DNA of 64,000 nucleotides from Liolophura sinensis (lineage: Eukaryota; Mollusca; Polyplacophora; Chitonida; Chitonidae). Within the stretch, counting starts at the first letter, position 1. Each line of letters begins with the position of its first letter. The stretch lies in the NCBI RefSeq assembly GCF_032854445.1, contig NC_088301.1, positions 34,213,187-34,277,186 on the forward strand. Direction: 5' to 3'. Positions 22,430 through 35,039 of this stretch are shown one piece after another. A program made the position numbers and the translations under genes. The notes beneath the pieces were generated by a model that was given only the letters and a program-made list of their open reading frames with translations, was not told the origin of the DNA and ran no database searches.

Positions 22430-22700
22430 CACTAACTAGGCCCTAGCCTGTTACCGCCTGACGTGGCGCGCGCCTGTCAAGTGTCACTTTTGAAGCGTTG
22501 ACGAGTTGAGCCTCATCTCTGGCACGTTCGGTTCAAATGTATTGTCATGTCAATATTTAGTCCGCAGAAACCTCTCTCGGTGAGCTAACATCTGCATCCC
22601 CGGAGAAAAGTGTCCGGCGTGCGCTGAGGAACGTACGGATACTCCACCAGTGACGCATACCGATGTAGGAAGGGATAGGAAGGGATTTATCTATACCCAT
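22430..22700. other. Complex non-coding island (candidate regulatory DNA)
   Basis: The sequence is GC-richer than its flanks, with CGCGCGCC, ACGTGGCG and GGTTCAAATG motifs and no ORF. TGCATCCCCGGAGAAAAG at 22590-22607 recurs nearly unchanged around 23216-23234, so part may be repeated. Regulatory function is inference. Confidence 0.2.
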
Positions 22701-24423
22701 GCCGCGATGAAAGAATCTCCCTTTGATAGTATACAGGAATTCCGTAATACATACGAATCCAGCTCAACAGATAGATACTGATGATAGAGAGGAATGACAT
22801 GGAATGTCATGGGCATTTTGGACCATTCTATGGCTTCATGGGAAATGTTGTGCAATAAAATACTTATCTTTGCAAAGTACAGTGTGACTTTTTGTCTTTC
22901 ATATTTTAACGCACGTACAAAGATCAGGCAAAAAGCAGCAATCACAGGACAGGTAAAAACTATGAACGGTTTATAAGAGGAATAAATAACGAATCGCCAA
23001 AGTTAGACGTCTGTTCAGAAATTGACAAACCAATTCTCATCAGCAGTAGACATACATCATCGGAGTGAATACTGGTAACAAAGAAAGGAAGAAATATAAT
23101 CGGCATTACGCCATAGGGCTGCACACATTCACAGCTATCAATGATTCCATATAGCTACACATGCGATTCTATGCAATTCATATATATTTAACTTTCGAAC
23201 TGTAGGAAACTATCTGTATCCCCCGGAGAAAAGTTAATTGTCTGTAAACAAGAACATAGGTAGAAACTTTTAAATTATTACAGAGCATTAAGGTGACATT
23301 AAGAAATAAAAGTAGCTTGTGGCTCATTAAGACAAAATGCGTACTTTTATGAGGTTGGCGATCATCTATTTTACTTTGACCTCTGTTCATAGTTATTACA
23401 AGAAGTATAATGCTCACTGAATAAACACAGACTATATGATAAATTACTTTGCTACATAAAGACATAAAATGCGTAGGGGAAAATATTGATCGTACTCGCA
23501 GGCGTAATACAACTAAATATAAAAAATGAACGATTTTTTTCAGATTTTTTAATGAGAAAACATATTATCTGATATATCAAACCAGCAAAACCTAACCGAA
23601 ATATATTTCAAACCATATATTTCTTTTTGGATAGTTTCTTGACTTATTTTTACGGCTAAATTTTAAAGATTTCATGTGTTGTAACTACTGACATTTGCGA
23701 GTATAACATTTGAGTTTTGTTTTTTTGGTGAACTGGAATTTTGTTAAAGGTACTGTTAATATATCGACAAAGGAGAATATATTTCTAAAAGTTGTATGTG
23801 TAATTAAAAACCATGACATGGTCAGTCATACTAGTATCATTGAGTTTTAAACCTGCTGCTAATTATTTCGTTCATACATTCTTTAGCTTCATCTTGTACG
23901 TTAAATTTTACCATAGAGATAAGCACTCTGAAAACAACTCTTTAGAACAAAAGGTGTCCCTTTACGAGTATCGTATATATGTAGTATATATATTATATAT
24001 GATATATATATATTTATTTTATTTCAACATTTGTGGCATCTGGTTCCATTATTTCGTACTTATTTATCGTCATATTTAGGGTTATCTCCGTATAAGGTGG
24101 TTAGTTGTATGCGAGGAGGAATCCGAGTGCGCGAAATAAACCACTCAATTTTGGAAGGTTACAAGCAACTCTTCCCACGATGTGCATACCACATTGGGTG
24201 GAAGACATTTTTTTCCCTCAACAAATGCTAAAAATCGATCTGTAACATGATCGTCGTCGATCGCTTATTGTTACCAAGCTCCCTCGAATCTCCCTAGAAT
24301 AATAGCAGCGGGTGTATGTACAAATTCCTTGCCCAGAGCCGGGGTTGACATGCACACAAACCTTCCCACTACAGTTGAAGATTTCACGAGAAAGCTTCAA
24401 ATTTAAATTGCAACTATTAATTA
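22701..24423. other. AT-rich intergenic DNA with TATA-type repeats
   Basis: No gene was found. There is an imperfect ATAT tract at about 23985-24016. The remainder is featureless AT-rich sequence. Confidence 0.35.
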
Positions 24424-24640
24424 GTACTCAAGAATATTTCACATTATGGTGGGAGGACACCGGGCAAAGCCCAGCGGAAACCCACGATCATCAGCACGTT
24501 GCTGGAAGACCTTCCCACTTACTTCCAGAGAGGAAGCCAGCATGAACTGGACTTGAACTCACATCGACCGCATTCATGAGAGAGATTCCTGGGTCATTAC
24601 GCTGCGCTAGCGCGCTCATCAACTGAGCCACGGCGGCCCC
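24424..24640 (-). mobile_element. SINE family A, minus copy lacking the 3' tail
   Basis: The tRNA-like head is complete (reverse complement of GCTAGCGCGC, CAACTGAGCCACGGCGGCCC), followed by B-box complement GGACTTGAACTC and the body. At low coordinate it ends at TACTCAAGAATATTTCAC without GTTTTACGCCG or the AAATA tail. Loss of the 3' end is unusual for a SINE and suggests later deletion. Confidence 0.92.
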
Positions 24641-24699
24641 CGAAATTTACATAGATAGTCCATAACTGTGTATGTCTGAACATATGGTTCAAATTTTTT

Positions 24700-24790
24700 T
24701 CCTACATTTTTTTTTACTTAATTCTGCTTAAGCCTTGATGCTACATGGTGCGTAAGATGCTGCTATGCCTAACTATTTGGTAACTTAGGA
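24700..24790 (+). repeat. Repeat family C, central fragment
   Basis: TTTTTTACTTAATTCTGCTT, AAGCCTTGATGCTACATGG and GTGCGTAAGATGCTGCTA match the family C centre. Confidence 0.65.
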
Positions 24791-26904
24791 CAAATGGTTG
24801 AAAGCAAAACAAATTAAAACTCATGGATGGCATGGCAGAAAGTTAAAAAATTTGCCATCACTCCTGTATGACCCACAGTCAATCGTAAGAATCGACGGGT
24901 GTCTGAATCATAATCTTTAGCCATATGGCATGGGGGGAATATGATTTAAAATACCAATAATGTAGATTTGTCTTTGGAAGTGGTCCTTTGCTACAGAGTT
25001 AGAAAACCCTATATGAACTGTTGACGACTGCCATATAGCGATGGCAGAACTAACAACGTAAATCTTAGGCTCACTTTGATCACGTGACTGGCATTTATAT
25101 GCCAATTGATGAACCTATTTAAAAATCATATTTATTATGAATGTCAATATCGATTCTGATATTCCCACGTTGTAAAGGTTGGAAATGATATAATTAAGTA
25201 TCTTAGTTTTGTTAAGAAATTTTAATTGTTACTGTTCGTGCTCACAGCGGAGATATTATGTCTGTTCAATGTTTACAGGCTGAATTATAGTTCAGCGGAC
25301 ATTCTGACAATGTTACATTCTTTATGAATTGAAAAAAATCACACCGCGCTTGGAGATTGACGGTTGTTATTCACAAAGAAGTTTTCGTATCTTCTTGATT
25401 GCATTTGTTTAAATTCTTAACACGCATAAAATCAATGTATTTACATAGACTGAGTGCATGAATGCAATACTCCTGTCCTATAATATTAAGGCAACTCGAC
25501 AGGTATTTCTTAAATACAGTGAACCCTGAAAATAGTGGCTTAAACGTAACTGCAACATCAAACTTTCAGCCTGTCTGATAATAATTAATACTAAAGACTG
25601 CTTCCGTTTTACTATAGTAAAAACAATTCTCGTTAACATACACTTATGTTTTTTTTTCTATTTACGTTAACTATTTTTCGGAACGCCCTCTATATTTTGT
25701 TTTTGGGTGATTTGCGAATGTCAGATTGGCACTTTCGACATTTTCTTGGCGACTCCTGTTAAAAATTTTTGGGAAAGCGGTTCAATTTACATTTATAACG
25801 GCTGATAGGTATTTGGATGTCTGTAACGTGACGTGCACTGATACATTGATTTACATTGTTGTAAGTTCTGCCATCGTTGGTACTCATTAACCCGGAAAGA
25901 CCATTTTGGTTGACGACTGGTGTACAAATGTCCCATTCCGCGCATATATTCATCAATTACAGTTCATGGTGCTTTCATCTTCCGTAGTTAAAGACCCGTT
26001 TCAAAAACTCTGGTTGGTTTGAGGAATAACTTTCCCTTCATATCATACGGCTGATGCAGGAAACCGCCCTATCCTGCGATTGACCGAAGATCATATAGGC
26101 TTCAGAACAAAATGTTTTCAGTTTTTTCCAAGCAAAAATGATATTAAGTTTTTACGGGCTTGATTAATTGTGCTCGCTAATACCAGAGGACCTCTTTCAT
26201 TTTTGTGACCACAATACACATGTCTTCTTGATTTAAGATTTAAGAGGACAAACGGTGTAACGCATACAGTATGTGGAGATGATTTAGTATATTATATGCA
26301 TATACATATATTTGCTATCAACATTGTTCCTTTAATTTGTTTCCAGTTTTGACTATTATACACGAAGCTTTTCAAAATGTGGCCTTGCACGACGAAATCT
26401 GGCAACAGGCTGCTGCAGTATCTTCTGGTCGGGATGTCCCTCACTCACAATGTGCCGGTCAAGCCCGGTCAATCACGACAGCGGTTTGTTTGCGGTATCT
26501 GTCCCAACCTCCAAATGTCAGCTTATCGACAATATGTTTTAACACCTCTCTCCCACTGGTACTGTTCCTCCCGGCACCCCATTCCTGTGTTTTTGCGTGT
26601 ATAACATAGCACATTTGCATCAGTTTAGACCCTATATACTGTAGCACCAGCGGGTTAGTGTTAGCTTTTGCTCAAGACTGGTTAAGAGGTCTATCTAAGA
26701 CAATCAGTGCGAGACCACTTCTGTAATGTTCATGTCAGGAGCAAAATTCTTTGAAGGGAATAATTTCAAGGTTAAATACAGATATATAGGTGTCAGTCGA
26801 GCTTTTCTTGCCACTGTTTAAAGAAAAATCAGACTAATGTAAAAAAAACGTCAATACTTATACATCCCTGTCTCCAGGTGAAGCAGAATGAGACACACGG
26901 GCTA
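24791..26904. other. Intergenic; one weak ORF
   Basis: Most of this stretch is AT-rich and empty. At 26337-26609 a less AT-rich block follows TTTAATTTGTTTCCAG, an acceptor-like sequence, and is open in two plus frames; one (26377-26604) starts MWPCTTKSGNRLLQYLLVGM. No family was recognised and the overlap of two open frames argues against a real exon. Confidence 0.2.
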
Positions 26905-27190
26905 CTTTCCACGAGTCTAAGGGAAATATTCCATCCGTTTTAAAGACGGACAAATCCCTCAAGTGACATGTCAAGAAAGTTACGATGTATTGCAATCTTA
27001 TAAAACCCCTCAACCCTTCAAATGACCTGGACGTCTTCACATGTGTCGCACCACGATAACCAATTATGGTATCTGCCTCTTACCAGGAATTGTATATCCG
27101 TTAACTTTTCATTGTATGGGTTTTGACTGAAACTGGCGATCACACATATAGTTCAGCCGATGGTATGACACAATGAACAATATAAGCGAT
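26905..27190 (+). repeat. Repeat family D copy 2
   Basis: GGGAAATATTCCATCCG, AAATCCCTCAAGTGACATGT, AACCAATTATGGTATCTGCC and CAGCCGATGGTATGACACAA parallel 20330-20570 in order. As there, a family C copy follows at once. Confidence 0.5.
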
Positions 27191-27219
27191 AAATGCACCT
27201 TGATACATTAGCAATACAC

Positions 27220-27500
27220 ACAGACTATAGCATAGAGACAAAAACCAGAGTAGCGACAACAGTGTGATAGGCCTAGTTGGCAAATGGTTAGATGAATACC
27301 CTCTGAAATCCAGCCGCTTGTCAATTTACCTCTGGCTTTTAAGTTAACTGGTCTTGGAAATACTTCAATAGTACAGCAACTTGTACACTCCCTCTATAGC
27401 AGCATGGCTTCAACAGAATTAAGTAAAACAATTAAAATGTTGAGGCCAATAGCTTTGTGCAGTAATAGCTTTCAGCAATTACTACAGCGGTCTAAACTGC
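27220..27500 (-). repeat. Repeat family C, minus copy
   Basis: Reading the reverse complement gives the family order; on the plus strand it begins GACTATAGCATAGAGAC, GAGTAGCGACAACAGTGTGA and TAGTTGGCAAATGG (the 3' end inverted), then the GCATGGCTTCAACAGAATTA middle. Confidence 0.65.
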
Positions 27501-28249
27501 TAACATTTTAAAGTTCCAAGCTGCATTAGTATGCAATTATTTTTTATTCAGACGCCAAAGTTGTCTACATCATACAGTGTTATAGAGTTCTAAACAATGC
27601 GATTTCAACACGCTTAAAGAGCTCGTTAAATTTCATATCAGTCGGAAAATATTACCTGTAACTGAATCCATTTTTTTTAAAAAGTGTGGACAAGGTTTTC
27701 CATAAAGTTTTAATTGCTAGCAATATAATGTTACGAGTTCATCGGATCCGTTAATGGACCCGATATGGAACCCTTCTATGCAGAACGAATGTCGAGAAAT
27801 TCTATATTAATTCATGCTTGGGATGCATGTCTTTGAAATATCTGTAATTTGTTATTATAAATATAAATAAGACACCTGTAAGGCTATACTTACAGGGGAT
27901 TGATGCTTTGATGAAATGTTAACAAGTATGGTATTTCTTCAACGCCATGCAGCCTTATTCATTTCGTTGTTTGTAGGGTTTGTGTATGGTATTTTATGAA
28001 TTTATTCCGTGGATTTATTTCGATGAAAACTTCATTCCTTACCACAGTAGGACTACTTTTTGCTCCATTTGACTAAGGTTGTTTTTTTTCACATTTCCGA
28101 AAAGAATCCTATTGTTGTGATAGATATATTTAGATACTTGGGATAACTTTTATATCTAAAGAGATATGACAAAAATGACAACCTTAATACAACCGTAAAC
28201 TTTAAATTGTCTTTGTTTTAAGGATCAGAATTTTACAAACTAATTGTTG
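27501..28249. other. AT-rich intergenic DNA
   Basis: Nothing supportable was found. Confidence 0.35.
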
Positions 28250-29640
28250 TCTGTTTAGCATATGAATCAGCATCCCCTGACCTCCGTGCATGTGACCCCC
28301 AAGCCTGACGGAAACTCTCCATGTGGTGAGAGGAGAATCTACTTTGTCTCCATTATTTTTGACGTAAAATACCAACTGGTAATTGTCTCATACCAATAGA
28401 CATTGTCCCAAGATGGTAATTCCGGATTTTATTGAAAGGTTTCCGTCCGCTAAATGCCACAGAGAGGGCGCTGCCAGCGAGTGTTGGACATGAGTCTGAG
28501 CTTCCCCGCCGTGCACATCGCACCGCTTTCGGGCGTCCTTCCAAGATTGGAAACAATATAAATACGATTAATTTGATGTGAAGTCTTAATTCCGACTTGC
28601 AAAGGCGACGACAAGAAATAAATCAATTTACAGTTATATTGAACGAAATTATTTGGAAGAGGAAATGTCAGGCTTGTCTATTGAGGAGTGAACAGCGCTC
28701 GGCCTGTGGCGATCGCCTGAGTTAGCAACCATAATGTCTTCAATAGACAACGTAAAGTCCTCAGACAGATACAAGAAGTAGCCTTCCCGAGGAATGTTTT
28801 ATTACGGTTTTTATTGGACTGGACGACTAGGCGGTTGCCATCAGTTTCGGATTAGTTTGTGCATCAATTCGGTTGACATGGACACGAGTCGATCACCGTA
28901 ACGACCGGTTAGGTATGGCTTAATGAAAACACGTGCTTAGTCGGGGAAGAGTCCCGGAGCTAGGAAAGAGGGAACTGACAAATGATTTGCGGTTTGTGAG
29001 TTGATCTTGTCACCCGTGCGCCGAGTGTCTGTCGCATATTTAGCTGTAGAATGAACATCTACACGCCTCCCTGACGTCCTCGGACAGCCAAGGCTCAATA
29101 CATCAATGACTTCTTCTTTGATACCAATTGGAAATCTTTAGAAATTTGTTGCCGATTTTTTTCAGCCTCTAATATCTGGTTGGGAAAAACGCTGTGGAAA
29201 GTTTCGTTGAGCCATTGTTATTCAGTCCGCTAGGTGCCTGCCGTTGCCGCCAACATCCTCAGACGGGCAATTTCGTTTGTCTCTGTAGCCGGAATTATTT
29301 CAGGGCGGGTTTCTCCTCAATGCATGAAAGAACATAAAATGGTGATCAAAAGCAGACATTAATCTTAGGGAGGGCAAAGATCAGCGGAGAATAGGGATGT
29401 GTCTTCAATAACGCCATTCAATATAACGCCTGGGACTAGACAAGGCACTTCAATCTCACACAGTTAATGGTTATATAAGGATAGTCTATCTAACCCGAAA
29501 TTAAATTCCGTCCAGTTCAATAAACAGGCGATTACCGCATGGTTTGGCACATCCTTATCCCTTATTTCCACCAAATCAGTTGATGCTCATTCGTCTAAGG
29601 GCTTGTCTGGGCGAATTTGTTTTTCTAAACCCTTTCTAAA
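28250..29640. other. Complex non-coding island 6-7 kb upstream of the DMRT gene
   Basis: This long stretch has clearly higher sequence complexity (GGCGATCGCC at 28708-28717, many CG dinucleotides, few homopolymers) but no ORF over 70 codons and no match to the repeat families of the window. Such long ORF-free islands near developmental regulators are commonly conserved enhancers; that is inference from context only. Confidence 0.22.
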
Positions 29641-30044
29641 CAAAAAATACGACAAACTATTACCTCAATTATAAAGAATACCATATGTCTGAGTAGATAT
29701 GCCCCACACCAAAGACATGCACCTTTGTAAGTTGGAAAGGCTCACTACCTGTGAATTGGAATTTCTGATTTGGGACGAATATTTGAGGTCAACTATATAC
29801 ATACATATCATCAGAATTATCAAATTAAATATGAAATCATTTACCCGGTGTAACCTTGCTTCTCTACGGAAAGAGACCATGTAGAAACTAACATTCATTC
29901 TCAGAGAAGCGTTAACCACTCCACTCCATCACCAAGTGGCTTGGAGTTTTTCCCCGGGTCTTGCCTTCTGTAGATCGTTCCTGTAAAGGTATCTCAAATA
30001 GACACCTGAGACTGAGGAAGCCTCAAGTGAGATTAAATTTTATG

Positions 30045-30340
30045 TTCATTAAATGTGATGGCAACACCGCATTTTGAGTGACCAGTGATGTCTAATACAT
30101 TGCAATTTACATGCAGCACTGCACATTTTTGTTGCCTAATTTTACTTAAGCCATTATGTTATATTGGTTCCTGTAAGATGCTATTTTTTGTCATTTACGT
30201 TAACCGTTAGAATAAGATCCTAACTGCGGTAAATTGTCAATAAGAGGCTGGATTTCACTGCATGATTGTGTTAACATTTGCCAGTTATCACACCGTTCTG
30301 GTTTTACTCTCTAATCTGTAGTCTTTTATATATTTATATA
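30045..30340 (+). repeat. Repeat family C, near-complete copy
   Basis: The 5' end is CATTAAATGTGATGGCAACA with CCGCATTTTGAGTG. The middle is TTTTGTTGCCTAATTTTACT and AACCGTTAGAATAAGATCCT. The 3' end is TTGCCAGTTATCACACCGTT and TGGTTTTACTCTCTAATCTG. Together with 59160 it defines an element of about 300 bp. Confidence 0.8.
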
Positions 30341-30381
30341 ATGCAAAATTAATTTATTTACCTTTCTCATAACACTTCACC

Positions 30382-30715
30382 CTGCCCCGATGGCTCAGCT
30401 GGTAGAGCGTCCGCTTTGGTGGCGGTAGATCCTGGGTCGGGTCACGCCTAAGAGTAAGTTGTAGCTTCCTCGCTTGGCGTTCAGCATTAAGGGGAAGTGC
30501 AACGACTGGTTGGCCCGTATCGGTATAATGCTTCGGATGGGGCAGCTTACTTACCTTCGGTAAGTCGTCTCAGTGAAGCAGCACTTGATAAAAGAGCGGT
30601 GGAAATCCGTCCTTCATCAAGAAGGCATATAACATGCACTCACAGGACAACCTCGTCCTCATATGACTGAAAAATTGTTAAGTATGACGTTAAATCCCAA
30701 GCACTCACTCACTCG
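30382..30715 (+). mobile_element. SINE family B, full length
   Basis: A tRNA-like head has an A box TGGCTCAGCTGG at 30391-30402 and a degenerate B-box region CCTGGGTCGGGTCACGCC. The family body follows (GACTGGTTGGCCCGTATCGG, GAAGCAGCACTTGATAAA) and the 3' end is AAATTGTTAAGTATGACGTT then AAATCCCAAGCACTCACTCA. No flanking duplication was seen. I remember very similar 3' sequences from molluscan genomes. Confidence 0.92.
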
Positions 30716-31227
30716 TAATCTTAAAAAGGGAATGTCCGAGATTCTCTGCCTCCATTGTTAAATGGGTAAAGGGGTCTCGGGATGCCTTGTGCGGTCTTAC
30801 ATGGAATTTTACATAGGTTCAGCATTATTAAAGTGAAAAATTCTTGAATTATGCGTTAAGTAATAATCGATCAAACACCAATTTTAGTGTTAAATTAGGA
30901 AATAAATTTTATCATAAATCGGAACTTCAATACTGTCTACTATGGGTTCAAATTGATACGGCCGTATATTTGTTTCTGTGTAGCTAGAGTCAATCTCGAA
31001 AATGGCATGGCTTTAATACGAATTCCCAGGTTACATAGGCCAGCTAGACTTGGGTTGGTCATTTGTGACGTCATCCACTGAACTTAAGCGGGCGGCCGGC
31101 GGGAGATCGGCTAGGGTCATGAATCTATTATTTTTGCTGGATTTAAGGTCATAATTACGTTTCTCAGGGGTCCTCCTGGTAACATACTGTTAAACAGGTT
31201 ATAGTAGCGAATTCTGGACACTGATCC

Positions 31228-31268
31228 CCTTAAGTACAACGTTAAACCCTAGGCACTCACTCATTCAC
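31228..31268 (+). mobile_element. SINE family B tail fragment
   Basis: CCTTAAGTACAACGTTAAAC then CCTAGGCACTCACTCATTCA matches the 3' end of family B. Confidence 0.75.
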
Positions 31269-34200
31269 TAATAACACTTGATATATATACGACAAGTGAG
31301 CTATAAAGACTCAGCATTAGAGGAAATCCATGGCAGGCAAGTTTCTCAGTGTGTATTCTTGATATGCTCCGCAATCCAAAATATAAACGCCATATTCTCT
31401 GATCTACCCATTTTTAGAACACACGCAAACAAAACCTGGAGTAGCCCGTGAGCAGAGACTCACAACCGTCTGCATATGTCTGCATGCCCTAAGGGGAATT
31501 CCTGTTCATTTGTTGCGTAACACTGCACAGTTTTCTGTCTTTTCCCTTGTGAGGCAATGCGTATAAGCATTTAGGGTGACTGGTCAGCTTGGAGCCATCA
31601 TGATTGACACCCTCGTGAATATTAAAATAGTTAGGTTATTGTTTTTGTAACACAAATTCATGATTTTTTAAAACTTTTGTCGATATGTCGATATATCGAA
31701 CTCTTTGCTGATTTATGCCATGCACGGATATCTGTCTTCGGATTCGTCCAGCGGAATCCTTAAACCAGTTTTGGTGAGATGGAAAGAAAAACCCCATGAA
31801 AGAAAGAAATGAAGCTTTGGCCATTATGCCCTCCGTGCTTGCCAGTCGTTATGCACGATACTGTGGTCCATCACTTCCTGCTTTATACCTTTGTCACGAT
31901 AAATCCTTTTTTGTAGGAACAGGTTTAAGTTATTTTTTCTCTTTTTTTTTTTTGCTTGTCTAAAATGCCTTTTAGGATACATTCATCGAAGTGCTACAGT
32001 TCTCAACAACTTCTGTCAAGTGTCCAACTCGACGGGTACACACAATAGTATCAAAGAGTTGTTCTCAAGTCAACGATGTTCCTAGCCTCACTAAAGCCAG
32101 ATGATTGGATAATTTTCTACTTCACTGAATATATTGTGAAATTTATCCCGTGATTGAACAAGTGGTCGCTGTTCTTCGAGTACTGAAACCTTTGTCCGGT
32201 TGAACTTTACGGATGCCGTTTTCAGGTGTATGCAAATCATTATATGCGCTTTACATTTTTACGTTTTTTTAAATATCCGTAGCAGCATGAAGTAAATGAG
32301 TTTATCTTAAACAGAAAAATCTTTGTTTGACTCACCCCCGAGCCGCAAAATACAAATGATTTGTAGTGAAGATATTGACTAACGAATTAATTTGCTTGTA
32401 CGACTGTTGATAAAAGATAAAGTGATAATGTTTTGGTGCTATTATAAGTGGACCAAAGTACGCGCAGATTCTGTAGAAGTTTGTAGTTTTAAAAGCATAA
32501 TTTATTCCATGTTGAGATATAAATTTATACAGAACGTTGTTAAATTCCAGTTTTGCCTTGTTTCGAAGACAATTTGGTCATCCTAATCAACCGTTATACA
32601 GAAGAACATGTGATGCAATGCAAGTGTATTCACCATGCATGTGTAAAATGGTCGCATATATACTTTGGCCCCATGCACGCTGAACAAAGTACGTTAAATT
32701 GTAAAAAGCTATAAATGCGTGGATTATTTTTTTCTTTTCTTCATTGTTTTCCACGAGGTCGTGAGTTTGAACTGTCGCCACCATTATTTTCTTAATGGCT
32801 AGTCGCTTGCAATGAACGTGTATGCTATGTGGTTACACTAATTCCACAATTCCGCTTTCCACAAAAAAAGTAATATATACCCTCTTGGTTTGTCGTACTG
32901 CATGTACAGCTGTGATAATTAAACCACACCATCAACATTAGTGAAAGGAATAGCCATGGATTAATTTTTAGCTTGGTCTAATTTTATTTCAAGATATTAA
33001 CATAATGTAAATTAGATGTACAAAATCTTTGAAAATGTCCTTTGGCTTTTCTTTATGGGATGTCAGTATTCCCTGAAAATAAGTGACAATTTAGGCATAG
33101 CCTATGTTGAGTTAATGTTGAGTTGAAATGGATACATGCATCCGGTAACAAAAGATAGACATATGTGCGAGAATAGTGAATAGGTGGATAAAAATACAGT
33201 TGCGGATCTTCTGTCTACTGGATGATATTTCCTGTCGGGTTACTTGTTCCAGACAAAACCGTTTCCGACAAATCTGGCTTCATTAGTGTCAATTGCCATC
33301 AAGAATAGGTTTCCGCTTTAAGATTACCCTCCCTAACGCAGTAATGAACTCTAGCCGAAAGGTGGACAAAAATTTGTCTTGTTATCTTGTTATCTTGTTA
33401 TCTCTTGACAGAATCTCCTTTAGCAAGCTGTTTTGTGAGATACAGGCTCGGAAACACAATTTTACACACTTCAACGCTCTATCAGCCATTGTACAGTTTC
33501 CCAAGGCGATTTCACGACCCGATGCGCCGATAGGTAATATGTAACTAGGGTCTTTCCCGCTTATACAGTTGTTTGTTGTTCCTCTTTCAGATGATCCTAA
33601 TGTCAATGACAGATCTCCTTAACCATTCTCTGAACCGTGAAGAGACACCGACCGAAAGACCAAAAACCACGACCGGGGGGTAATGATAGGGGGCGGTCCT
33701 CCGATGTCAGGCTATAGCCGCCCTGAGAAAATACAGGCCATCAGAAACCGAAATCTCACAGAACCAATCTCGTCTTAAACTGAAAGAGGATCCGTATTTA
33801 GCATGCAAAGGAAGAACGCCATTTACTATTTACCGTACACTACTACCAATTCCTCTATGTTCAGGTAAATCTCTGCGGTTAAAATTATATATATATATAA
33901 GTTCAAAAGATTGTGATACTAACTTTATTAGTGAAACTGGTCATTGAGAGTTTGACATTGAATATTATTTTACTGGTTGACGGACTAAACTATCATTTGG
34001 ACAATTCAATAAAAATAATTTTTTGGGATAGTTTTGATCGTGAAGTTTCAAGTGAAGTCATGCGGGAGTTTTATAGGTCTACAGCCGCAGACTATAATCT
34101 GGTATCTCTCTTGTAAAAAGTTTTATTGTTTACGTACAATATATAGTTATTCTATTTATCTGTAAAATTAGTATTCGAACATAGCCATAAAAATGTTAAT

Positions 34201-35039
34201 TTAGAAAGAAAAACTTCGAGTCAAAAGAAAGTGAAAATAAAAAAAAGAAGGAAAACGGACCGAAACCGTCTAGCTTACCTGAGCGAACTTAAGAGGAGAG
34301 AAAAAATAGCTGAACAAAATACACACTGAAAAATCTGCCGCAAACAACAACTTGTCACGTTTGTGTGTTGTTTGGGTTTCTGGCGAACTGGCTCGCGTGG
34401 CCCCGCGGAGTAACGGGCTGTCGGGGCAAGATTAGGGCCTAAAACATGAATGAAAGCTGCCCAGGAGGTTTCTTCACTTCCGACTGTGTTATAACTGATA
34501 GATAATGGTTGTACCAGTTCCGGTGACGCTTTGCTTCCATCTCGCTGTGCCTCTGTGACCTGGACAGCACCCCACATCCCCGTCTTACAGTTGAACGGGT
34601 GCACTGCCTTTGAGGGATACACAAAAATGGCAAACAAAATTTATTACCTGTCGAAATATTTCCAGAAAATAATGATAATATAATAATAAGGATAATTCTT
34701 TTTTGGAGGCTATCAGTGAGCAAAAAAATGTCTCTCTTTTGTCGCAGTTTGCATTCTTTTTTTTTCACATGAGTTTCCTTCAACACCAAAACAAAGTTTA
34801 TTTGCAGATCTAAGTTTTATAATGTGTTTTTATTTTTTTATTCTAAACCAGTAAGGCAAAGTTATTATTTTTATTGTTATATAAATACAGTTGTTGTTTT
34901 TTTTTTGTTTGTTTTTTGTTTTTTTTTTGTTTGTTTTTTTATGCACAACCCCATCAATTGTCTGGTTCAAGGAATTTAGCCTGAAACGTAACTTCGGGCA
35001 GGATATCGGAATATTATCAATTTGTTAACCAAGCTTTAG
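31269..35039. other. Upstream region of the DMRT gene, no gene
   Basis: No exon could be supported. Less AT-rich blocks at about 33200-33780 and 34250-34650 are open on the minus strand for 75-120 codons in overlapping frames with no recognisable family. The rest is AT-rich with poly-T tracts. Confidence 0.3.
34890..34939 (+). repeat. T-rich low-complexity tract
   Basis: T runs are broken by G and GTTTG over about 50 bp, a simple decayed poly-T repeat. Confidence 0.9.

Noticed and set aside
30382-30455. Possible functional tRNA gene
   Set aside because: The B-box region is degenerate and the sequence continues into the SINE family B body, so it is a SINE head.
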